Positions 25,420-34,995 of a stretch of DNA of 64,000 bases are shown piece by piece. The stretch spans positions 62,001 to 126,000 of the forward strand of contig NZ_JAQQXS010000005.1 in the NCBI RefSeq assembly GCF_028595305.1, in the 5' to 3' direction. Made by a program: the position numbers and the translations under genes. Source of the stretch: Roseateles koreensis. Its GTDB lineage: Bacteria > Pseudomonadota > Gammaproteobacteria > Burkholderiales > Burkholderiaceae_C. The notes beneath the pieces were generated by a model, which worked only from the letters and a program-made list of their open reading frames with translations, was not told the origin of the DNA and did no database searches. How positions within the stretch are numbered: position 1 is the stretch's first letter; every line of letters begins with the position of its first letter.

Positions 25420-28400
25420 GGAGGGTGTCGAGAAGGCGAAGCATGGCGTCGAACTGGAATTGCTGGGCCAGGCCGCGCAGGTGCTCGCAAAAAGCCTGTG
25501 CCTGCGGGTGCTGCGCAGCCAGCAGGTCGAGTTGTTGCAGCACGCCGCGGTAATAGCCTAACTGCAAGGCCTGACGCAAGTCGGACAGGTGCTGCGGGTC
25601 GAGTGGGGTGGCGCCTGCAACTGGGGTCGGCGCGGCGCTGGCCGCTGGCTGGGTCGAGTGTTTAGCGTTGGTGTTACCTTTGACGTTTTCGGGATCTTCG
25701 GCCAGCCATTCCAGTGCCAAGCGCCCTCCCAGCCAATCCAGCAACTCGCTGTGGCGCAGTGGTTTGAGAATGAAGTCTTCGGCGCCAATGCCTGCGCCGT
25801 TCTCCTGACCCTTTTCGAAGGCATTGGCCGACACGATGGCGATGCAGGGCGGTGGCTCTTTGGCGTAGAGCTGGCGCAGGCGGTGGATGGTCTCCCAGCC
25901 GTCGATGCCGGGCATGGCCAGGTCCATTAACACGGCGTGCGGGCGAAATCCGCTCACGATCAAATCCAGCGCGTCATGGCCGCTGGCGGCACTGCGAACC
26001 TCGAAACCCAGCGGCTGCAGCAGCTCGGTCAACAACTGGCGGTCGGGCTCTTCGTTGTCCACCACCAAGATGCGCCGGCGCGGCCCGGCATAAGCTCGCC
26101 GGGCCTGCGGGGCACGGGTGCGCAGTCGTTCGGTAGCACGTTCATGCAGTTCGGGCAGAAACAGCCGCAGCACGAACACGGCGCCGGTGCCTGCGCCGGT
26201 CTTGCTGCGTGCCTTCAACTCGCCGCCCATCAACTCGGTCAGCATCTTGGCGATGGTCAGGCCCAGGCCGGCACCCGGGGCTGAGCTGGCAGCACTGTCG
26301 CCGCGGGTGAAGGGCTCGAAAACACGTGCAAGCTCTTGCGCCGTGAGGCCGGGGCCGGTGTCTTCGATCTCGATCTGCGCCATCTCTCTGGCGTACCGCA
26401 CCCGCACGCTGACCTGCCCCTGGCGGGTGAACTTGATGGCGTTGCCGATCAGGTTGATGAGAATCTGCCGCACCCGCTTTTCGTCACCCCGCACCCAGTC
26501 GGGCAAGGTGCCTTGCGGCTCGAAATGAAAGGCCAGGCCTTTGGCCGCCGCCTGGGGCTCAAACATGTCCGCCAGTTCATGCATGGCATCGGAGAACTGC
26601 AGCGGCGCGGAGATGAGCGACAACTTGCCCGCCTCGATGCGGGCAATGTCCAGCGTTCCGTCGATCAGCTGCATCAGGTGCTCGCCGCCGCGCTTGATGA
26701 CTTGCACCGCATGTTGCCGATGCAGGGGGATCTGCGCGTCTTCTGCCATCAGCTGGGCATAGCCCAAAATGCTGTTGAGCGGCGTGCGCAGCTCGTGGCT
26801 GATGGCACTGATGTAGCGGCTCTTGGCCTGGTTGGCGAGGTCAGCCTGCTGGCGGGCGGCTTGCAGGGCTTCGTCGGTGCGGCGGTGCGAGGCGATCTCG
26901 CGCATCAGCGCCTGGGTCTGGCGTTTGGACTCTTCCTGGGCCACCTCGCGGCTCTTGTGCGCCAGTACCATCCACCAGGCACCTACGCCACTGAGCACCA
27001 GCAGGGCCAGATAAATCTTCAAGAAGCCGCTGCGCAGAGCCGGCCGTGCCGCCACACCCAGCTCGGGCAGGCCTTGCAATTCTTGCTGGTAGAGCAGGCC
27101 AAGCAGGGCGGCAAGCAAGGGCAGCAGCAGTGCCATCAGCAGCAGAAAATGCGCCAGCCCCTTGTCCAGATACGGCCACAGTGGCCGGGGCAGGGTGGCT
27201 TGCAGAAGCGCGCCCCATTGGCGGCTGAGGCGTGCGTCGGGCTTGCACAGGTCGCCGCAGCGGGCATCCAGCGAGCAGCACAGCGAGCAGATGTCGCCCT
27301 GGTAGGCGGGGCAATGCGCCATATCGGGCGCCTCATAGCTGCGCTCGCAAATCACGCAGTTGCGCGGTGTCAAGCGGGCATAACTGCCCTGATCCGTGGC
27401 CTTGGCTTCCTGCCGCGCCAGATAGTAGCGGCCGCGCGTGACCCAGGCGATCAGCGGGGCCGCAGCCAGCGCGGTGAGCATTGCAATCACGGCCGAGAAG
27501 GCCTGTGCCATCGCCCCGAACACGCCCAGGTGCGCTGTCACCGACAAGACTGAGGCCAGCGCCATTGCACCCACGCCGACGGGGTTGATGTCGTACAGGT
27601 AGGCGCGTTTGAACTCGATGCCCGGGGGCGAGAGCCCCAGTGGCTTGTTGATCACCAAGTCTGCTACCACCGCCATGATCCAGGCAATGGCGATGTTGGA
27701 AAACAGGCCCAGCACCTCGCCCAGCGCCTCGAACACATTCATCTCCATCAGCATGAAGGCGATGCCGGTGTTGAACACCACCCACACCACCCGACCCGGG
27801 TGGCTGTGGGTCAGCCGGGAGAAAAAGTTACTCCACGCCAGCGACCCGGCATAGGCGTTGGTGACATTGATCTTCAGCTGCGACATCAGTACGAAGAGCG
27901 CCGTGGCGGCCACCGCCCAGCGATAGTGCGGAAACACATATTCGTAGGCGGCGAGGTACATCTGGGTGGGATCTACCGCGCGCTCGGCAGGCACCGCGTG
28001 GCTGAGCGCCAGCCAGCCCAGCAAGGCGCCGCCCAACATCTTGGGCACACCCAGCAGCACCCAGCCCGGGCCGCCGATCAGCACGGCCGCCCACCAGCGC
28101 CGACGATTGGCGGGCGTTTGCGCCGGCATGAAGCGCAGGTAGTCGGCCTGCTCGCCCATCTGCGTGATGAGGGCGATGCCGACCGTCAGCGCCGCACCAA
28201 AACTGGGCAGATTGAAATCGGCACCGCCTGACTTTTCCCCTGTATGGTGCGTGATGCCCGCAAATGCAGCAGGCTCGTGCAGCAGCACATAGGCATAGGG
28301 CAAGACCAGCATCAGCAGCCACAGCGGCTGCGTCCACAGTTGCAGGCGGCTGATGGCGGAGACACCGTGGGTGACCAGGGGGATCACCACCAGTGCGCAC

Positions 28401-28885
28401 AGCAAGTAGCCCCAGCGCGGCGGAATGTCCAGCGCCAGGTCCAACGCGTAGGCCATGACCGCCGCCTCCAGCGCGAAGAAGATGAAGGTGAATGAGGCGT
28501 AGATCAGCGAGGTCAAGGTCGACCCGAGGTAGCCGAAGCCTGCGCCCCGGGTGAGCAAGTCCATGTCCACCCCATAGCGGGCCGCGTAGATGCTGATGGG
28601 TACGCCCGCCATGAAGATGATCAGCCCGGTGGCCAAAATCGCCCACAAGGCGTTGGCCCAGCCGTACTGCATCAACAGCGTGGCGCCCACGGCCTCCAGA
28701 ATCAAAAAGGAGGAGGCACCGAACGCGGTGTTCGCAACCCGCCAGTTCGACCAACGCCGAAAGCGTTGCGGCGTGAAGCGCAGGGCGTAGTCCTCCAAGG
28801 TCTCGCTGGCCACCCAGGCGTTGTAGTCCCGCCGGATCTTGATGACGTGCTGCGGTGCATCAGCGGGGGCGGGCAAAGGGCTCAT
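25409..28885 (-). CDS. Hybrid histidine kinase fused to an NCS1-type permease
   Basis: About 1158 residues from the ATG at 28885 (another ATG at 28921). The first 500 residues are a twelve-helix NCS1 (purine/cytosine/allantoin type) transporter with [18 protein letters not shown] and [19 protein letters not shown] Cys cluster follows (around 505-550: [22 protein letters not shown]). Then come two more membrane segments, a HisKA box [13 protein letters not shown] (around 695), a HATPase domain ([26 protein letters not shown]) and a receiver domain ([24 protein letters not shown]). It probably senses a transported nitrogen compound. It is divergent from ureA. Confidence 0.9.
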   Translation of the reverse strand: MSPLPAPADAPQHVIKIRRDYNAWVASETLEDYALRFTPQRFRRWSNWRVANTAFGASSFLILEAVGATLLMQYGWANALWAILATGLIIFMAGVPISIYAARYGVDMDLLTRGAGFGYLGSTLTSLIYASFTFIFFALEAAVMAYALDLALDIPPRWGYLLCALVVIPLVTHGVSAISRLQLWTQPLWLLMLVLPYAYVLLHEPAAFAGITHHTGEKSGGADFNLPSFGAALTVGIALITQMGEQADYLRFMPAQTPANRRRWWAAVLIGGPGWVLLGVPKMLGGALLGWLALSHAVPAERAVDPTQMYLAAYEYVFPHYRWAVAATALFVLMSQLKINVTNAYAGSLAWSNFFSRLTHSHPGRVVWVVFNTGIAFMLMEMNVFEALGEVLGLFSNIAIAWIMAVVADLVINKPLGLSPPGIEFKRAYLYDINPVGVGAMALASVLSVTAHLGVFGAMAQAFSAVIAMLTALAAAPLIAWVTRGRYYLARQEAKATDQGSYARLTPRNCVICERSYEAPDMAHCPAYQGDICSLCCSLDARCGDLCKPDARLSRQWGALLQATLPRPLWPYLDKGLAHFLLLMALLLPLLAALLGLLYQQELQGLPELGVAARPALRSGFLKIYLALLVLSGVGAWWMVLAHKSREVAQEESKRQTQALMREIASHRRTDEALQAARQQADLANQAKSRYISAISHELRTPLNSILGYAQLMAEDAQIPLHRQHAVQVIKRGGEHLMQLIDGTLDIARIEAGKLSLISAPLQFSDAMHELADMFEPQAAAKGLAFHFEPQGTLPDWVRGDEKRVRQILINLIGNAIKFTRQGQVSVRVRYAREMAQIEIEDTGPGLTAQELARVFEPFTRGDSAASSAPGAGLGLTIAKMLTELMGGELKARSKTGAGTGAVFVLRLFLPELHERATERLRTRAPQARRAYAGPRRRILVVDNEEPDRQLLTELLQPLGFEVRSAASGHDALDLIVSGFRPHAVLMDLAMPGIDGWETIHRLRQLYAKEPPPCIAIVSANAFEKGQENGAGIGAEDFILKPLRHSELLDWLGGRLALEWLAEDPENVKGNTNAKHSTQPAASAAPTPVAGATPLDPQHLSDLRQALQLGYYRGVLQQLDLLAAQHPQAQAFCEHLRGLAQQFQFDAMLRLLDTLHAH

Positions 28886-28897
28886 GCGCCAAGCCGG

Positions 28898-28913
28898 TGC
28901 AGTTTTCGTGCCT
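28898..28913 (-). promoter_or_regulatory. Sigma-54-like element toward the permease-kinase gene
   Basis: Read on the minus strand it is AGGCACGAAAACTGCA, with the GG-N10-GC spacing and 2 mismatches to TGGCACG-N4-TTGCA. The predicted start site falls only about two bases before the ATG at 28885, so it would give a nearly leaderless mRNA, or it may be a non-productive site. Confidence 0.35.
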
Positions 28914-28934
28914 GAAAGCACCGCAGCCTTTGGG

Positions 28935-28950
28935 CGGCACGCCGTTTGCT
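28935..28950 (+). promoter_or_regulatory. Sigma-54 type promoter of the urease operon
   Basis: CGGCACGCCGTTTGCT matches TGGCACG-N4-TTGCW with one mismatch and has exact GG-N10-GC spacing. The expected start site is near 28961, about 43 bases before the ureA ATG. RpoN with NtrC control of urease is well known in proteobacteria, which supports the call. Confidence 0.65.
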
Positions 28951-29003
28951 ACATTGCCTGGACCGCACGCACCCCCACCACACCAATCACCCGAACCCGC
29001 CCC

Positions 29004-29306
29004 ATGGAACTGACGCCCCGAGAGAAAGACAAGTTGTTGATCTTCACCGCCGCCTTGCTGGCCGAGCGGCGGCGGGCGCGTGGCCTGAAGCTCAACTACC
29101 CCGAGGCGGTAGCCTTTATCAGTGCGGCGGTGATGGAAGGTGCTCGCGACGGCAAGACCGTCGCGCAGATGATGAGTGAGGGGCGTACCCTGCTGACCCG
29201 GGCCGACGTGATGGACGGCGTGGCCGAGATGATTGCCGACATCCAGGTGGAGGCCACGTTTCCCGATGGCACCAAGCTGGTGACGGTGCATCAGCCGATT
29301 GTTTGA
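29004..29306 (+). CDS. ureA: Urease subunit gamma
   Basis: 100 residues, the usual length. The start [23 protein letters not shown] and the motif [12 protein letters not shown] are typical of UreA. It is the smallest structural subunit of the nickel urease, which splits urea to ammonia and carbamate in the cytosol. It is the first gene of ureABC-GNAT-ureEFG and has a sigma-54 type promoter upstream. Confidence 0.96.
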   Translation: MELTPREKDKLLIFTAALLAERRRARGLKLNYPEAVAFISAAVMEGARDGKTVAQMMSEGRTLLTRADVMDGVAEMIADIQVEATFPDGTKLVTVHQPIV

Positions 29307-29358
29307 TGTTTGAAGCGCCGATGGCGCTGCCCATTCCCTCCTAGAACAAGGCCCCACC

Positions 29359-29664
29359 ATGATCCCCGGTGAACTGTTGACACCCGAAGGCGAGCTGGAT
29401 CTGAACCCCGGCCGCCGCACCCTCAGCCTGGTGGTGCGCAACGAGGGCGACCGGCCCATCCAGGTCGGCTCGCATTACCACTTTGCCGAGACCAACGCGG
29501 CGCTGGGTTTTGACCGCGCGGCCGCACGCGGCATGCGGCTCAATATTGCCTCCGGCTTGGCGGTGCGTTTCGAGCCGGGCCAGCAGCGCACGGTGGAGTT
29601 GGTGGAGCTGGCGGGCGAGCGGGTGGTCTACGGCTTTCGCGGCCAGGTGCAGGGAAAACTATGA
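29359..29664 (+). CDS. ureB: Urease subunit beta
   Basis: 101 residues. It opens [19 protein letters not shown] and has [11 protein letters not shown] and [15 protein letters not shown], as in UreB proteins. It packs on UreC in the (UreABC)3 enzyme. Its stop overlaps the ureC start by 4 bases (ATGA). Confidence 0.96.
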   Translation: MIPGELLTPEGELDLNPGRRTLSLVVRNEGDRPIQVGSHYHFAETNAALGFDRAAARGMRLNIASGLAVRFEPGQQRTVELVELAGERVVYGFRGQVQGKL

Positions 29665-31385
29665 GCAGCAACAAAATCGGACGGCGGGCCTACGCCGAAA
29701 TGTATGGCCCCACCGTGGGCGACCGGCTCCGCCTGGCGGATACCGAACTCTTCATCGAGGTTGAGCAAGACCTGACCCTGCGCGCCGGAGGCTATGGAGA
29801 GGAAGTCAAGTTCGGTGGCGGCAAGACCATACGCGACGGCATGGCGCAGTCGCAGCGCACGCGTGCTGCGGGGGCTGTCGATACGGTGATGACCAACGCC
29901 TTGATCCTCGACCATTGGGGCATCGTCAAGGCGGACATCGGCTTGAAAGACGGCCGCATCCTCGCCATCGGCAAGGCCGGCAACCCCGATACCCAGCCGG
30001 GGGTGGACATCATCATCGGCCCTGGCACCGAGGTTATCGCCTGCGAGGGCATGATCGTGACGGCCGGCGCGGTCGACACCCACATCCACTTCATCTGCCC
30101 GCAGCAGATTGAAGAGGCGCTAAGCAGCGGCGTCACCACCATGTTCGGCGGCGGCACCGGGCCCGCCACGGGCACCTTCGCCACCACCTGTACGCCGGGC
30201 GCCTGGCACATCGAGCGCATGCTGCAGGCGGCCGATGCATTTCCGATGAATCTCGGCTTTATGGGCAAGGGCAATGCCAGCACGGGCGCGGCCCTGCGCG
30301 AGCAGGTGGATGCCGGCGCCGTCGGCCTCAAGCTGCATGAAGACTGGGGCACCACGCCCGCCGCCATCGACGCCTGCCTGAGCGTGGCCGAAGACACCGA
30401 CATCCAGGTCGCGATCCACACCGACACGCTCAACGAGAGCGGTTTTGTGGAAGACACCGTGGCCGCCTTCAAGGGCCGCACCATCCACACTTTTCACACC
30501 GAAGGGGCGGGCGGCGGCCATGCACCCGACATTTTGAAGGTGGTGGGCGAGGCCAATGTGCTGCCCAGCTCCACCAACCCGACGCGGCCCTACACCATCA
30601 ACACGCTGGACGAGCACGTGGACATGTTGATGGTCTGCCATCACCTGGACCCGGCCATCGCGGAAGACCTGGCCTTCGCCGAAAGCCGCATCCGCCGCGA
30701 AACCATTGCCGCCGAAGATATCCTGCACGACCTCGGCGCCATCAGCATGTTCAGCTCCGACTCCCAGGCCATGGGCCGCGTGGGCGAGGTCATCATCCGC
30801 TGCTGGCAAACGGCGCACAAGATGAAGGTGCAACGCGGCGCCTTGCCCGGCGACGGCCCTGGCAACGACAACGCGCGGGTCAAGCGTTATGTGGCCAAGC
30901 TGGCGATCAACCCCGCCATTGCCCACGGCATCAGCCACGAAGTGGGTAGCGTCGAAGTGGGTAAATGGGCCGACCTCGTGCTGTGGAAGCCCGCCTTCTT
31001 TGGCGCCAAGCCCAGCATCATCTTGAAGGGCGGCAGCATCGCCATGGCCGCCATGGGCGACCCCAGCGCGTCTATCCCCACGCCGCAGCCGGTGCACTAC
31101 CGGCCGATGTTTGGCGCCTATGGCGGTGCCCTGGCGCGAGGCAGCCTGAGCTTTGTTTCGCAGTCGGCCCTGGCGGCCGGTGTGGGGCAGCGTTATGGGT
31201 TGAACAAGACGTTGGCGGCGGTGCGCGGCATTCGCGGCATCGGCAAGCGGCAGATGATTCATAACGACTATCTCCCCCGCATGGAGGTGGACGCCCAAAC
31301 CTACGCCGTACGCGCTGATGGCTTGCTGCTCACCTGTGAGCCGGCCAGCGTGCTGCCGATGGCGCAGCGCTATTTCCTGTTTTGA
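29661..31385 (+). CDS. ureC: Urease subunit alpha (catalytic)
   Basis: 574 residues. The nickel ligands are visible: HIHF near residue 139, the Lys that becomes carbamylated in [10 protein letters not shown] (around 223), and later His in HTDTLNESG and [15 protein letters not shown]. The mobile flap MVCHHLDP carries the catalytic His. No residue appears missing, so the enzyme should be active once UreDEFG load nickel. Confidence 0.97.
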   Translation: MSSNKIGRRAYAEMYGPTVGDRLRLADTELFIEVEQDLTLRAGGYGEEVKFGGGKTIRDGMAQSQRTRAAGAVDTVMTNALILDHWGIVKADIGLKDGRILAIGKAGNPDTQPGVDIIIGPGTEVIACEGMIVTAGAVDTHIHFICPQQIEEALSSGVTTMFGGGTGPATGTFATTCTPGAWHIERMLQAADAFPMNLGFMGKGNASTGAALREQVDAGAVGLKLHEDWGTTPAAIDACLSVAEDTDIQVAIHTDTLNESGFVEDTVAAFKGRTIHTFHTEGAGGGHAPDILKVVGEANVLPSSTNPTRPYTINTLDEHVDMLMVCHHLDPAIAEDLAFAESRIRRETIAAEDILHDLGAISMFSSDSQAMGRVGEVIIRCWQTAHKMKVQRGALPGDGPGNDNARVKRYVAKLAINPAIAHGISHEVGSVEVGKWADLVLWKPAFFGAKPSIILKGGSIAMAAMGDPSASIPTPQPVHYRPMFGAYGGALARGSLSFVSQSALAAGVGQRYGLNKTLAAVRGIRGIGKRQMIHNDYLPRMEVDAQTYAVRADGLLLTCEPASVLPMAQRYFLF

Positions 31386-31415
31386 GTCTTGATCTTTGAT
31401 TCTTGAGTTTTGACG

Positions 31416-31898
31416 ATGACGCCCTTGCCGCTTGAAATCTGCCTTGATGCCACCCTGAGCGACCCGCGCGTGGCTGCCTTTTTGCAAGAGCATCTGGACG
31501 ATATGCACCGCACCTCGCCGCCGGAGTGCGTGTTTGCGCTGGACGTGGAAAAGCTGCGCGCGCCCGGCATTTATTTCTGGACGGCGTGGCAGGGCGAGCA
31601 GTTGGTGGGCACAGTCGCCCTCAAGCGGTTGGATGAGGCCCATGCTGAGCTGAAGTCCATGCGCAGCGCGGCCCGCTTGCGTGGCCACGGCATTGGCCGG
31701 CGCTTGCTGGCGCATGTGTTCGAGCAGGCGCGAGCCTTGGGCTTTCAGCGCCTGAGCCTGGAGACCGGCACCCACGCCTTTTTCGAGCCTGCCCATGGGC
31801 TGTATGAGCGCTATGGCTTTACCGACTGCGGGCCCTTCGCGGCCTATGCTGAAGACCCTAACAGCCGCTTCATGACTCTGACCCTGGCGCCGCGCTGA
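31416..31898 (+). CDS. GNAT family N-acetyltransferase within the urease operon
   Basis: 160 residues from the ATG at 31416. Motif A reads AARLRGHGIGRRLLAHVFEQA (two segments, around residues 85-105) and motif B has HGLYERYGFTDCGPF. The gene lies between ureC and ureE on the same strand, 30 bases after ureC and 52 before ureE, and so is probably co-transcribed. It has no known role in urease maturation. Confidence 0.85.
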   Translation: MTPLPLEICLDATLSDPRVAAFLQEHLDDMHRTSPPECVFALDVEKLRAPGIYFWTAWQGEQLVGTVALKRLDEAHAELKSMRSAARLRGHGIGRRLLAHVFEQARALGFQRLSLETGTHAFFEPAHGLYERYGFTDCGPFAAYAEDPNSRFMTLTLAPR

Positions 31899-31950
31899 TT
31901 TGCGGCGCAAGCGATACTGAGGCCTGCTTCAACACCCCTTCATTGGCACC

Positions 31951-32550
31951 ATGCTGCAAGTTTCAAAATTGCTTTCTCAAGGCCAGGGCCTGGCGCCTGT
32001 GCTGCTCAAACGCGCGGCCACCGTTGAACTGGACTGGGACACGCGCCAGAAAAGCCGCTTCCAGGCCACCGACAGCGAAGGCCGCGAGCTGGGCGTGTTC
32101 TTGCCACGCGGCACGGTGGTGCGCGGTGGCGATGCGATGGTGGCAGAAGACGGCACCCTGCTGCGCGTGATTGCGGCGCCCCAGCCCTTGTTGCGCATCA
32201 CTACTTGCCCCACCCATGGCTCGCCGTTCGATCTGACCCGCGCGGCTTACCACCTGGGCAACCGGCATGTGCCGATCAGCCTGCGCCCCGACCATCTGAT
32301 GATCGAGCCCGACCACGTGCTGGCCGACATGCTGCGCGCCATGCACTTGAATGTGGACGAAGTGACGGCCGGCTTTGAGCCCGAAGGCGGAGCCTATGGC
32401 GCGGGTTCGACGGGCCATGGGCACGCGCATGAACACGGCCATGATCACAGTCATGCCGCCCCCGCCGCGCCCAAGGTGATTGCCATCCCGGTACGCGCTG
32501 CACCCGCGCCGCATGTGCACGGCCCCGGTTGCGGGCACGATCACGGCTGA
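31951..32550 (+). CDS. ureE: Urease accessory protein UreE
   Basis: 199 residues. The N-terminal UreE domain is followed by [20 protein letters not shown]... features with the ligand-bearing [11 protein letters not shown] segment. The C terminus is rich in His ([14 protein letters not shown] and GPGCGHDHG), the usual nickel store of UreE. It hands nickel to UreG. The stop overlaps the ureF start (TGATG). Confidence 0.94.
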   Translation: MLQVSKLLSQGQGLAPVLLKRAATVELDWDTRQKSRFQATDSEGRELGVFLPRGTVVRGGDAMVAEDGTLLRVIAAPQPLLRITTCPTHGSPFDLTRAAYHLGNRHVPISLRPDHLMIEPDHVLADMLRAMHLNVDEVTAGFEPEGGAYGAGSTGHGHAHEHGHDHSHAAPAAPKVIAIPVRAAPAPHVHGPGCGHDHG

Positions 32551-33224
32551 TGTCGGCGCTGCTGCAACTGTTGTGGCTGGCCTCGCCGGCCTTGCCTGTC
32601 GGCGGATTTTCTTATTCCGAGGGGCTGGAGGCGGCGGTTGCGCACGGTTGGGTTCACGACGAGGCGAGCGCCGCGCAGTACTTGTCTGAACAGCTTCAGT
32701 TGAGCCTGGGGCGCGGTGACTTGGCGGTGGTGGCGCAGGCCCTGCTGGCCTGGGATGCCGCCGACCATGCGCGGTTGCGCAGCCTGAACAACTGGGTGCT
32801 GCAGACGCGTGAGAGCCAGGAGTTTCGTTTGCAGTCAGCGCAGATGGGGCGTTCGCTGCTGCTTTGGCTGCGCAACCACGCCACCGCCACGCCCGAGCAG
32901 ATCGAGGCCTGTACGGCGCTGGGCGACTTCACCTACCCCTTGGTGATGGCGCTCGCGCTGTCCGCCAGCGGCGCGGCCCATGGCGACGCCTTGCAGGCCT
33001 ATGCCTTCGGCTGGGCCGAGAACATGGTGCAGGCCGCGATCAAATCAGTGCCCTTGGGCCAAAGCGCCGGGCAACGCATTCTGGCGCGGTTGACGGCAGG
33101 CATCCCGCCGGCAGTCGCTCACGCCATGAGCTTGGCGGACGCTGATCGGCAAGCTTTCTCGCCCATGCTGGCCATTCTTTCGGCGCGGCATGAAACTCAA
33201 TACTCCCGACTGTTCAGATCCTGA
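32550..33224 (+). CDS. ureF: Urease accessory protein UreF
   Basis: 224 residues from the ATG at 32550 that overlaps the ureE stop. The motifs [20 protein letters not shown] and [20 protein letters not shown] are diagnostic of UreF. It is an all-helical protein that bridges UreD and UreG in the maturation complex. The stop overlaps the ureG start by one base. Confidence 0.95.
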   Translation: MSALLQLLWLASPALPVGGFSYSEGLEAAVAHGWVHDEASAAQYLSEQLQLSLGRGDLAVVAQALLAWDAADHARLRSLNNWVLQTRESQEFRLQSAQMGRSLLLWLRNHATATPEQIEACTALGDFTYPLVMALALSASGAAHGDALQAYAFGWAENMVQAAIKSVPLGQSAGQRILARLTAGIPPAVAHAMSLADADRQAFSPMLAILSARHETQYSRLFRS

Positions 33225-33877
33225 TGACTGCCAAACTCCACCACATCCCCCATCGCACCAAGAAACTGCCGCCCTTGCGTGTGGGCATCGGCGGGCCGGT
33301 GGGCTCCGGCAAAACCACGCTGCTGGAGATGCTGTGCAAGGCCATGCGTGAGCGCTGGGATCTTGTGGCCATCACCAACGACATCTACACCAAAGAAGAT
33401 CAGCGCCTGCTGACCGTCAGCGGCGCCTTGCCCGCTGAGCGCATCATGGGCGTGGAGACTGGCGGCTGCCCGCACACAGCCATTCGTGAAGATGCCTCCA
33501 TCAACCTGGAGGCCATCGACCGTATGCTGGCGCAGTTTCCCGATGCCGACGTGGTGTTCATTGAATCCGGTGGCGACAATCTGGCCGCCACCTTCAGCCC
33601 CGAACTGAGCGATTTGACGATCTACGTGATCGACGTCGCCGCCGGCGAGAAGATCCCCCGCAAGGGCGGCCCCGGCATCACCAAGAGCGATCTGTTCGTC
33701 ATCAACAAAACCGATCTGGCCCCGCATGTGGGCGCTGACCTGGCGGTGATGCAGGCCGACACCCTGCGCATGCGCGGCCCCACCAAGCCCTTTGTGATGA
33801 CCAATCTGAAGACCCTCAGCGGGCTGGATCAGGTGGTGAGCTACATCGAGCGCAAGGGCATGCTGGTGCAGGGCTGA
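33224..33877 (+). CDS. ureG: Urease accessory GTPase UreG
   Basis: 217 residues. The P-loop is [10 protein letters not shown]. The metal-binding [13 protein letters not shown] (Cys-Pro-His) and the base-recognition VINKTDL motif are all present. This SIMIBI-class GTPase drives nickel insertion into UreC. It is the last gene of the urease operon; the next gene has its own riboswitch leader. Confidence 0.97.
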   Translation: MTAKLHHIPHRTKKLPPLRVGIGGPVGSGKTTLLEMLCKAMRERWDLVAITNDIYTKEDQRLLTVSGALPAERIMGVETGGCPHTAIREDASINLEAIDRMLAQFPDADVVFIESGGDNLAATFSPELSDLTIYVIDVAAGEKIPRKGGPGITKSDLFVINKTDLAPHVGADLAVMQADTLRMRGPTKPFVMTNLKTLSGLDQVVSYIERKGMLVQG

Positions 33878-33907
33878 GTGCGGGACGCCTGCTGCGTTAG
33901 AATTTCA

Positions 33908-34035
33908 CCCGTCATTGGGGAGTAGTCGCCGCCGCCCGGCAAGGGTGAGCGGGCTCGCGTCAACATACTTGGTCAACACGGCCATGGCGCGCGCAGTGTG
34001 CATGCATACCTGGCAAGACCTTTGGCCATGCTGAC
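33908..34035 (+). ncRNA. yybP-ykoY (manganese) riboswitch
   Basis: The conserved blocks are visible in order: TTGGGGAGTAG (about 33915), GCGTCAACATACTTGG (about 33957) and GGCAAGACCTTTGGCC (about 34012-34027). They are typical of yybP-ykoY leaders of proteobacteria, which respond to Mn(II). A TAGAAT -10 box lies at 33898-33903. It precedes a GDT1 family gene, its usual partner. Confidence 0.85.
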
Positions 34036-34118
34036 CCGCATTGCGGCTGGTTTTGGCGTGGTCAATGGTTGTTGAACGGGATGATCAAAAATGCCGGCCG
34101 CGAAAGAACCCAATTCTC

Positions 34119-34700
34119 ATGGAAGCCTTCCTCGTCTCTACCGGCATCGTCGCCCTCGCTGAAATCGGCGACAAGACCCAGTTGCTCGCCTTCTTGCTGG
34201 CGGCGCGTTTTCGCAAGCCCCTGCCTATCTGCCTGGGTATCTTCATTGCCACCGTGGTCAACCATGCTTTTGCAGGGGCTCTGGGTGCCTGGATCACTTC
34301 GCAACTCAGCCCCATGACGCTGCGGTGGGTTCTGGGCATCGGCTTTGTCGCCATGGCGGGCTGGATTTTTGTGCCCGACAAGATCGATGAGGAAGAAGAG
34401 AGCGGCGCCAAGCTCAAGCTGGGCGTTCTGGGTACCACCATCGTGGCATTTTTCATGGCCGAGATGGGCGACAAAACGCAGATTGCCACCGTGGCCTTGG
34501 CGGCGCGTTTTGACAGCCTTGTGGCCGTCGTGGCGGGCACCACGCTGGGCATGATGCTGGCCAATGTGCCCGCCGTGCTCTTGGGTGAGAAGCTCGCCGG
34601 GCGGGTGCCGGTGCGCCTGGTGCATGGCCTTGCTGCGCTGATTTTTGCGGTGCTGGGCGTGCTGACCCTGCTGGGCGCGGGGCAGCGCCTGGGGGTTTGA
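34119..34700 (+). CDS. TMEM165/GDT1 (UPF0016) family manganese exporter
   Basis: 193 residues from the ATG at 34119. It has two copies of the family signature, EIGDKTQ near residue 14 and EMGDKTQ near 115, in two three-helix halves. An acidic loop (KIDEEEES) lies between them. Bacterial members (MneA, MntX-like) export Mn(II) across the inner membrane. The Mn riboswitch upstream supports this role. Confidence 0.92.
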   Translation: MEAFLVSTGIVALAEIGDKTQLLAFLLAARFRKPLPICLGIFIATVVNHAFAGALGAWITSQLSPMTLRWVLGIGFVAMAGWIFVPDKIDEEEESGAKLKLGVLGTTIVAFFMAEMGDKTQIATVALAARFDSLVAVVAGTTLGMMLANVPAVLLGEKLAGRVPVRLVHGLAALIFAVLGVLTLLGAGQRLGV

Positions 34701-34848
34701 GCCCAGCCGCCGTCAGACGCTGGTTTTTGGGGAGTGGCAGGGTCAGGTCAGACGCGTCGAATGTCTTTTTGGGGACTTTGTTAATTAGAGTTAACACCCT
34801 ATTGCTGACGTGTATAGACAACTAAGAAGGGTTAGTCCGGGTTTGCCC

Positions 34849-34944
34849 TTTGCAGGGATGCAAAAACAATAAAAGTCTGCTTATTGACGAGACTTGCTCT
34901 TGCCCGCAGTCCACTCCCGTATCACCGGGAAATAGTCGGGCAAG
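34849..34944. promoter_or_regulatory. Palindromes and structured leader upstream of the TonB receptor
   Basis: In the 295-base gap before the receptor I see TTTGCA-GGGA-TGCAAA (34849-34864), a hairpin AAGTCT/AGACTT (34873-34895) and a two-part stem: outer CTTGCCCG/CGGGCAAG (34899-34944) around inner CCCG/CGGG (34916-34929). There is no terminator run. It may be an operator plus mRNA leader structure; no known riboswitch is matched. Confidence 0.4.
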
Positions 34945-34995
34945 GGCATCGTCAAGCTCCCCCCCTTGACTTGCCTCTGAGAGGACAACATCCCT

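Noticed and set aside
30120-31910. 596-residue open frame antisense to ureC
   Set aside because: It mirrors ureC in a GC-rich genome, has His/Gln/Arg-rich composition and no recognisable domain. The same holds for long antisense frames at 6400-7626, 17595-19541, 12099-13391 and 35782-37692.
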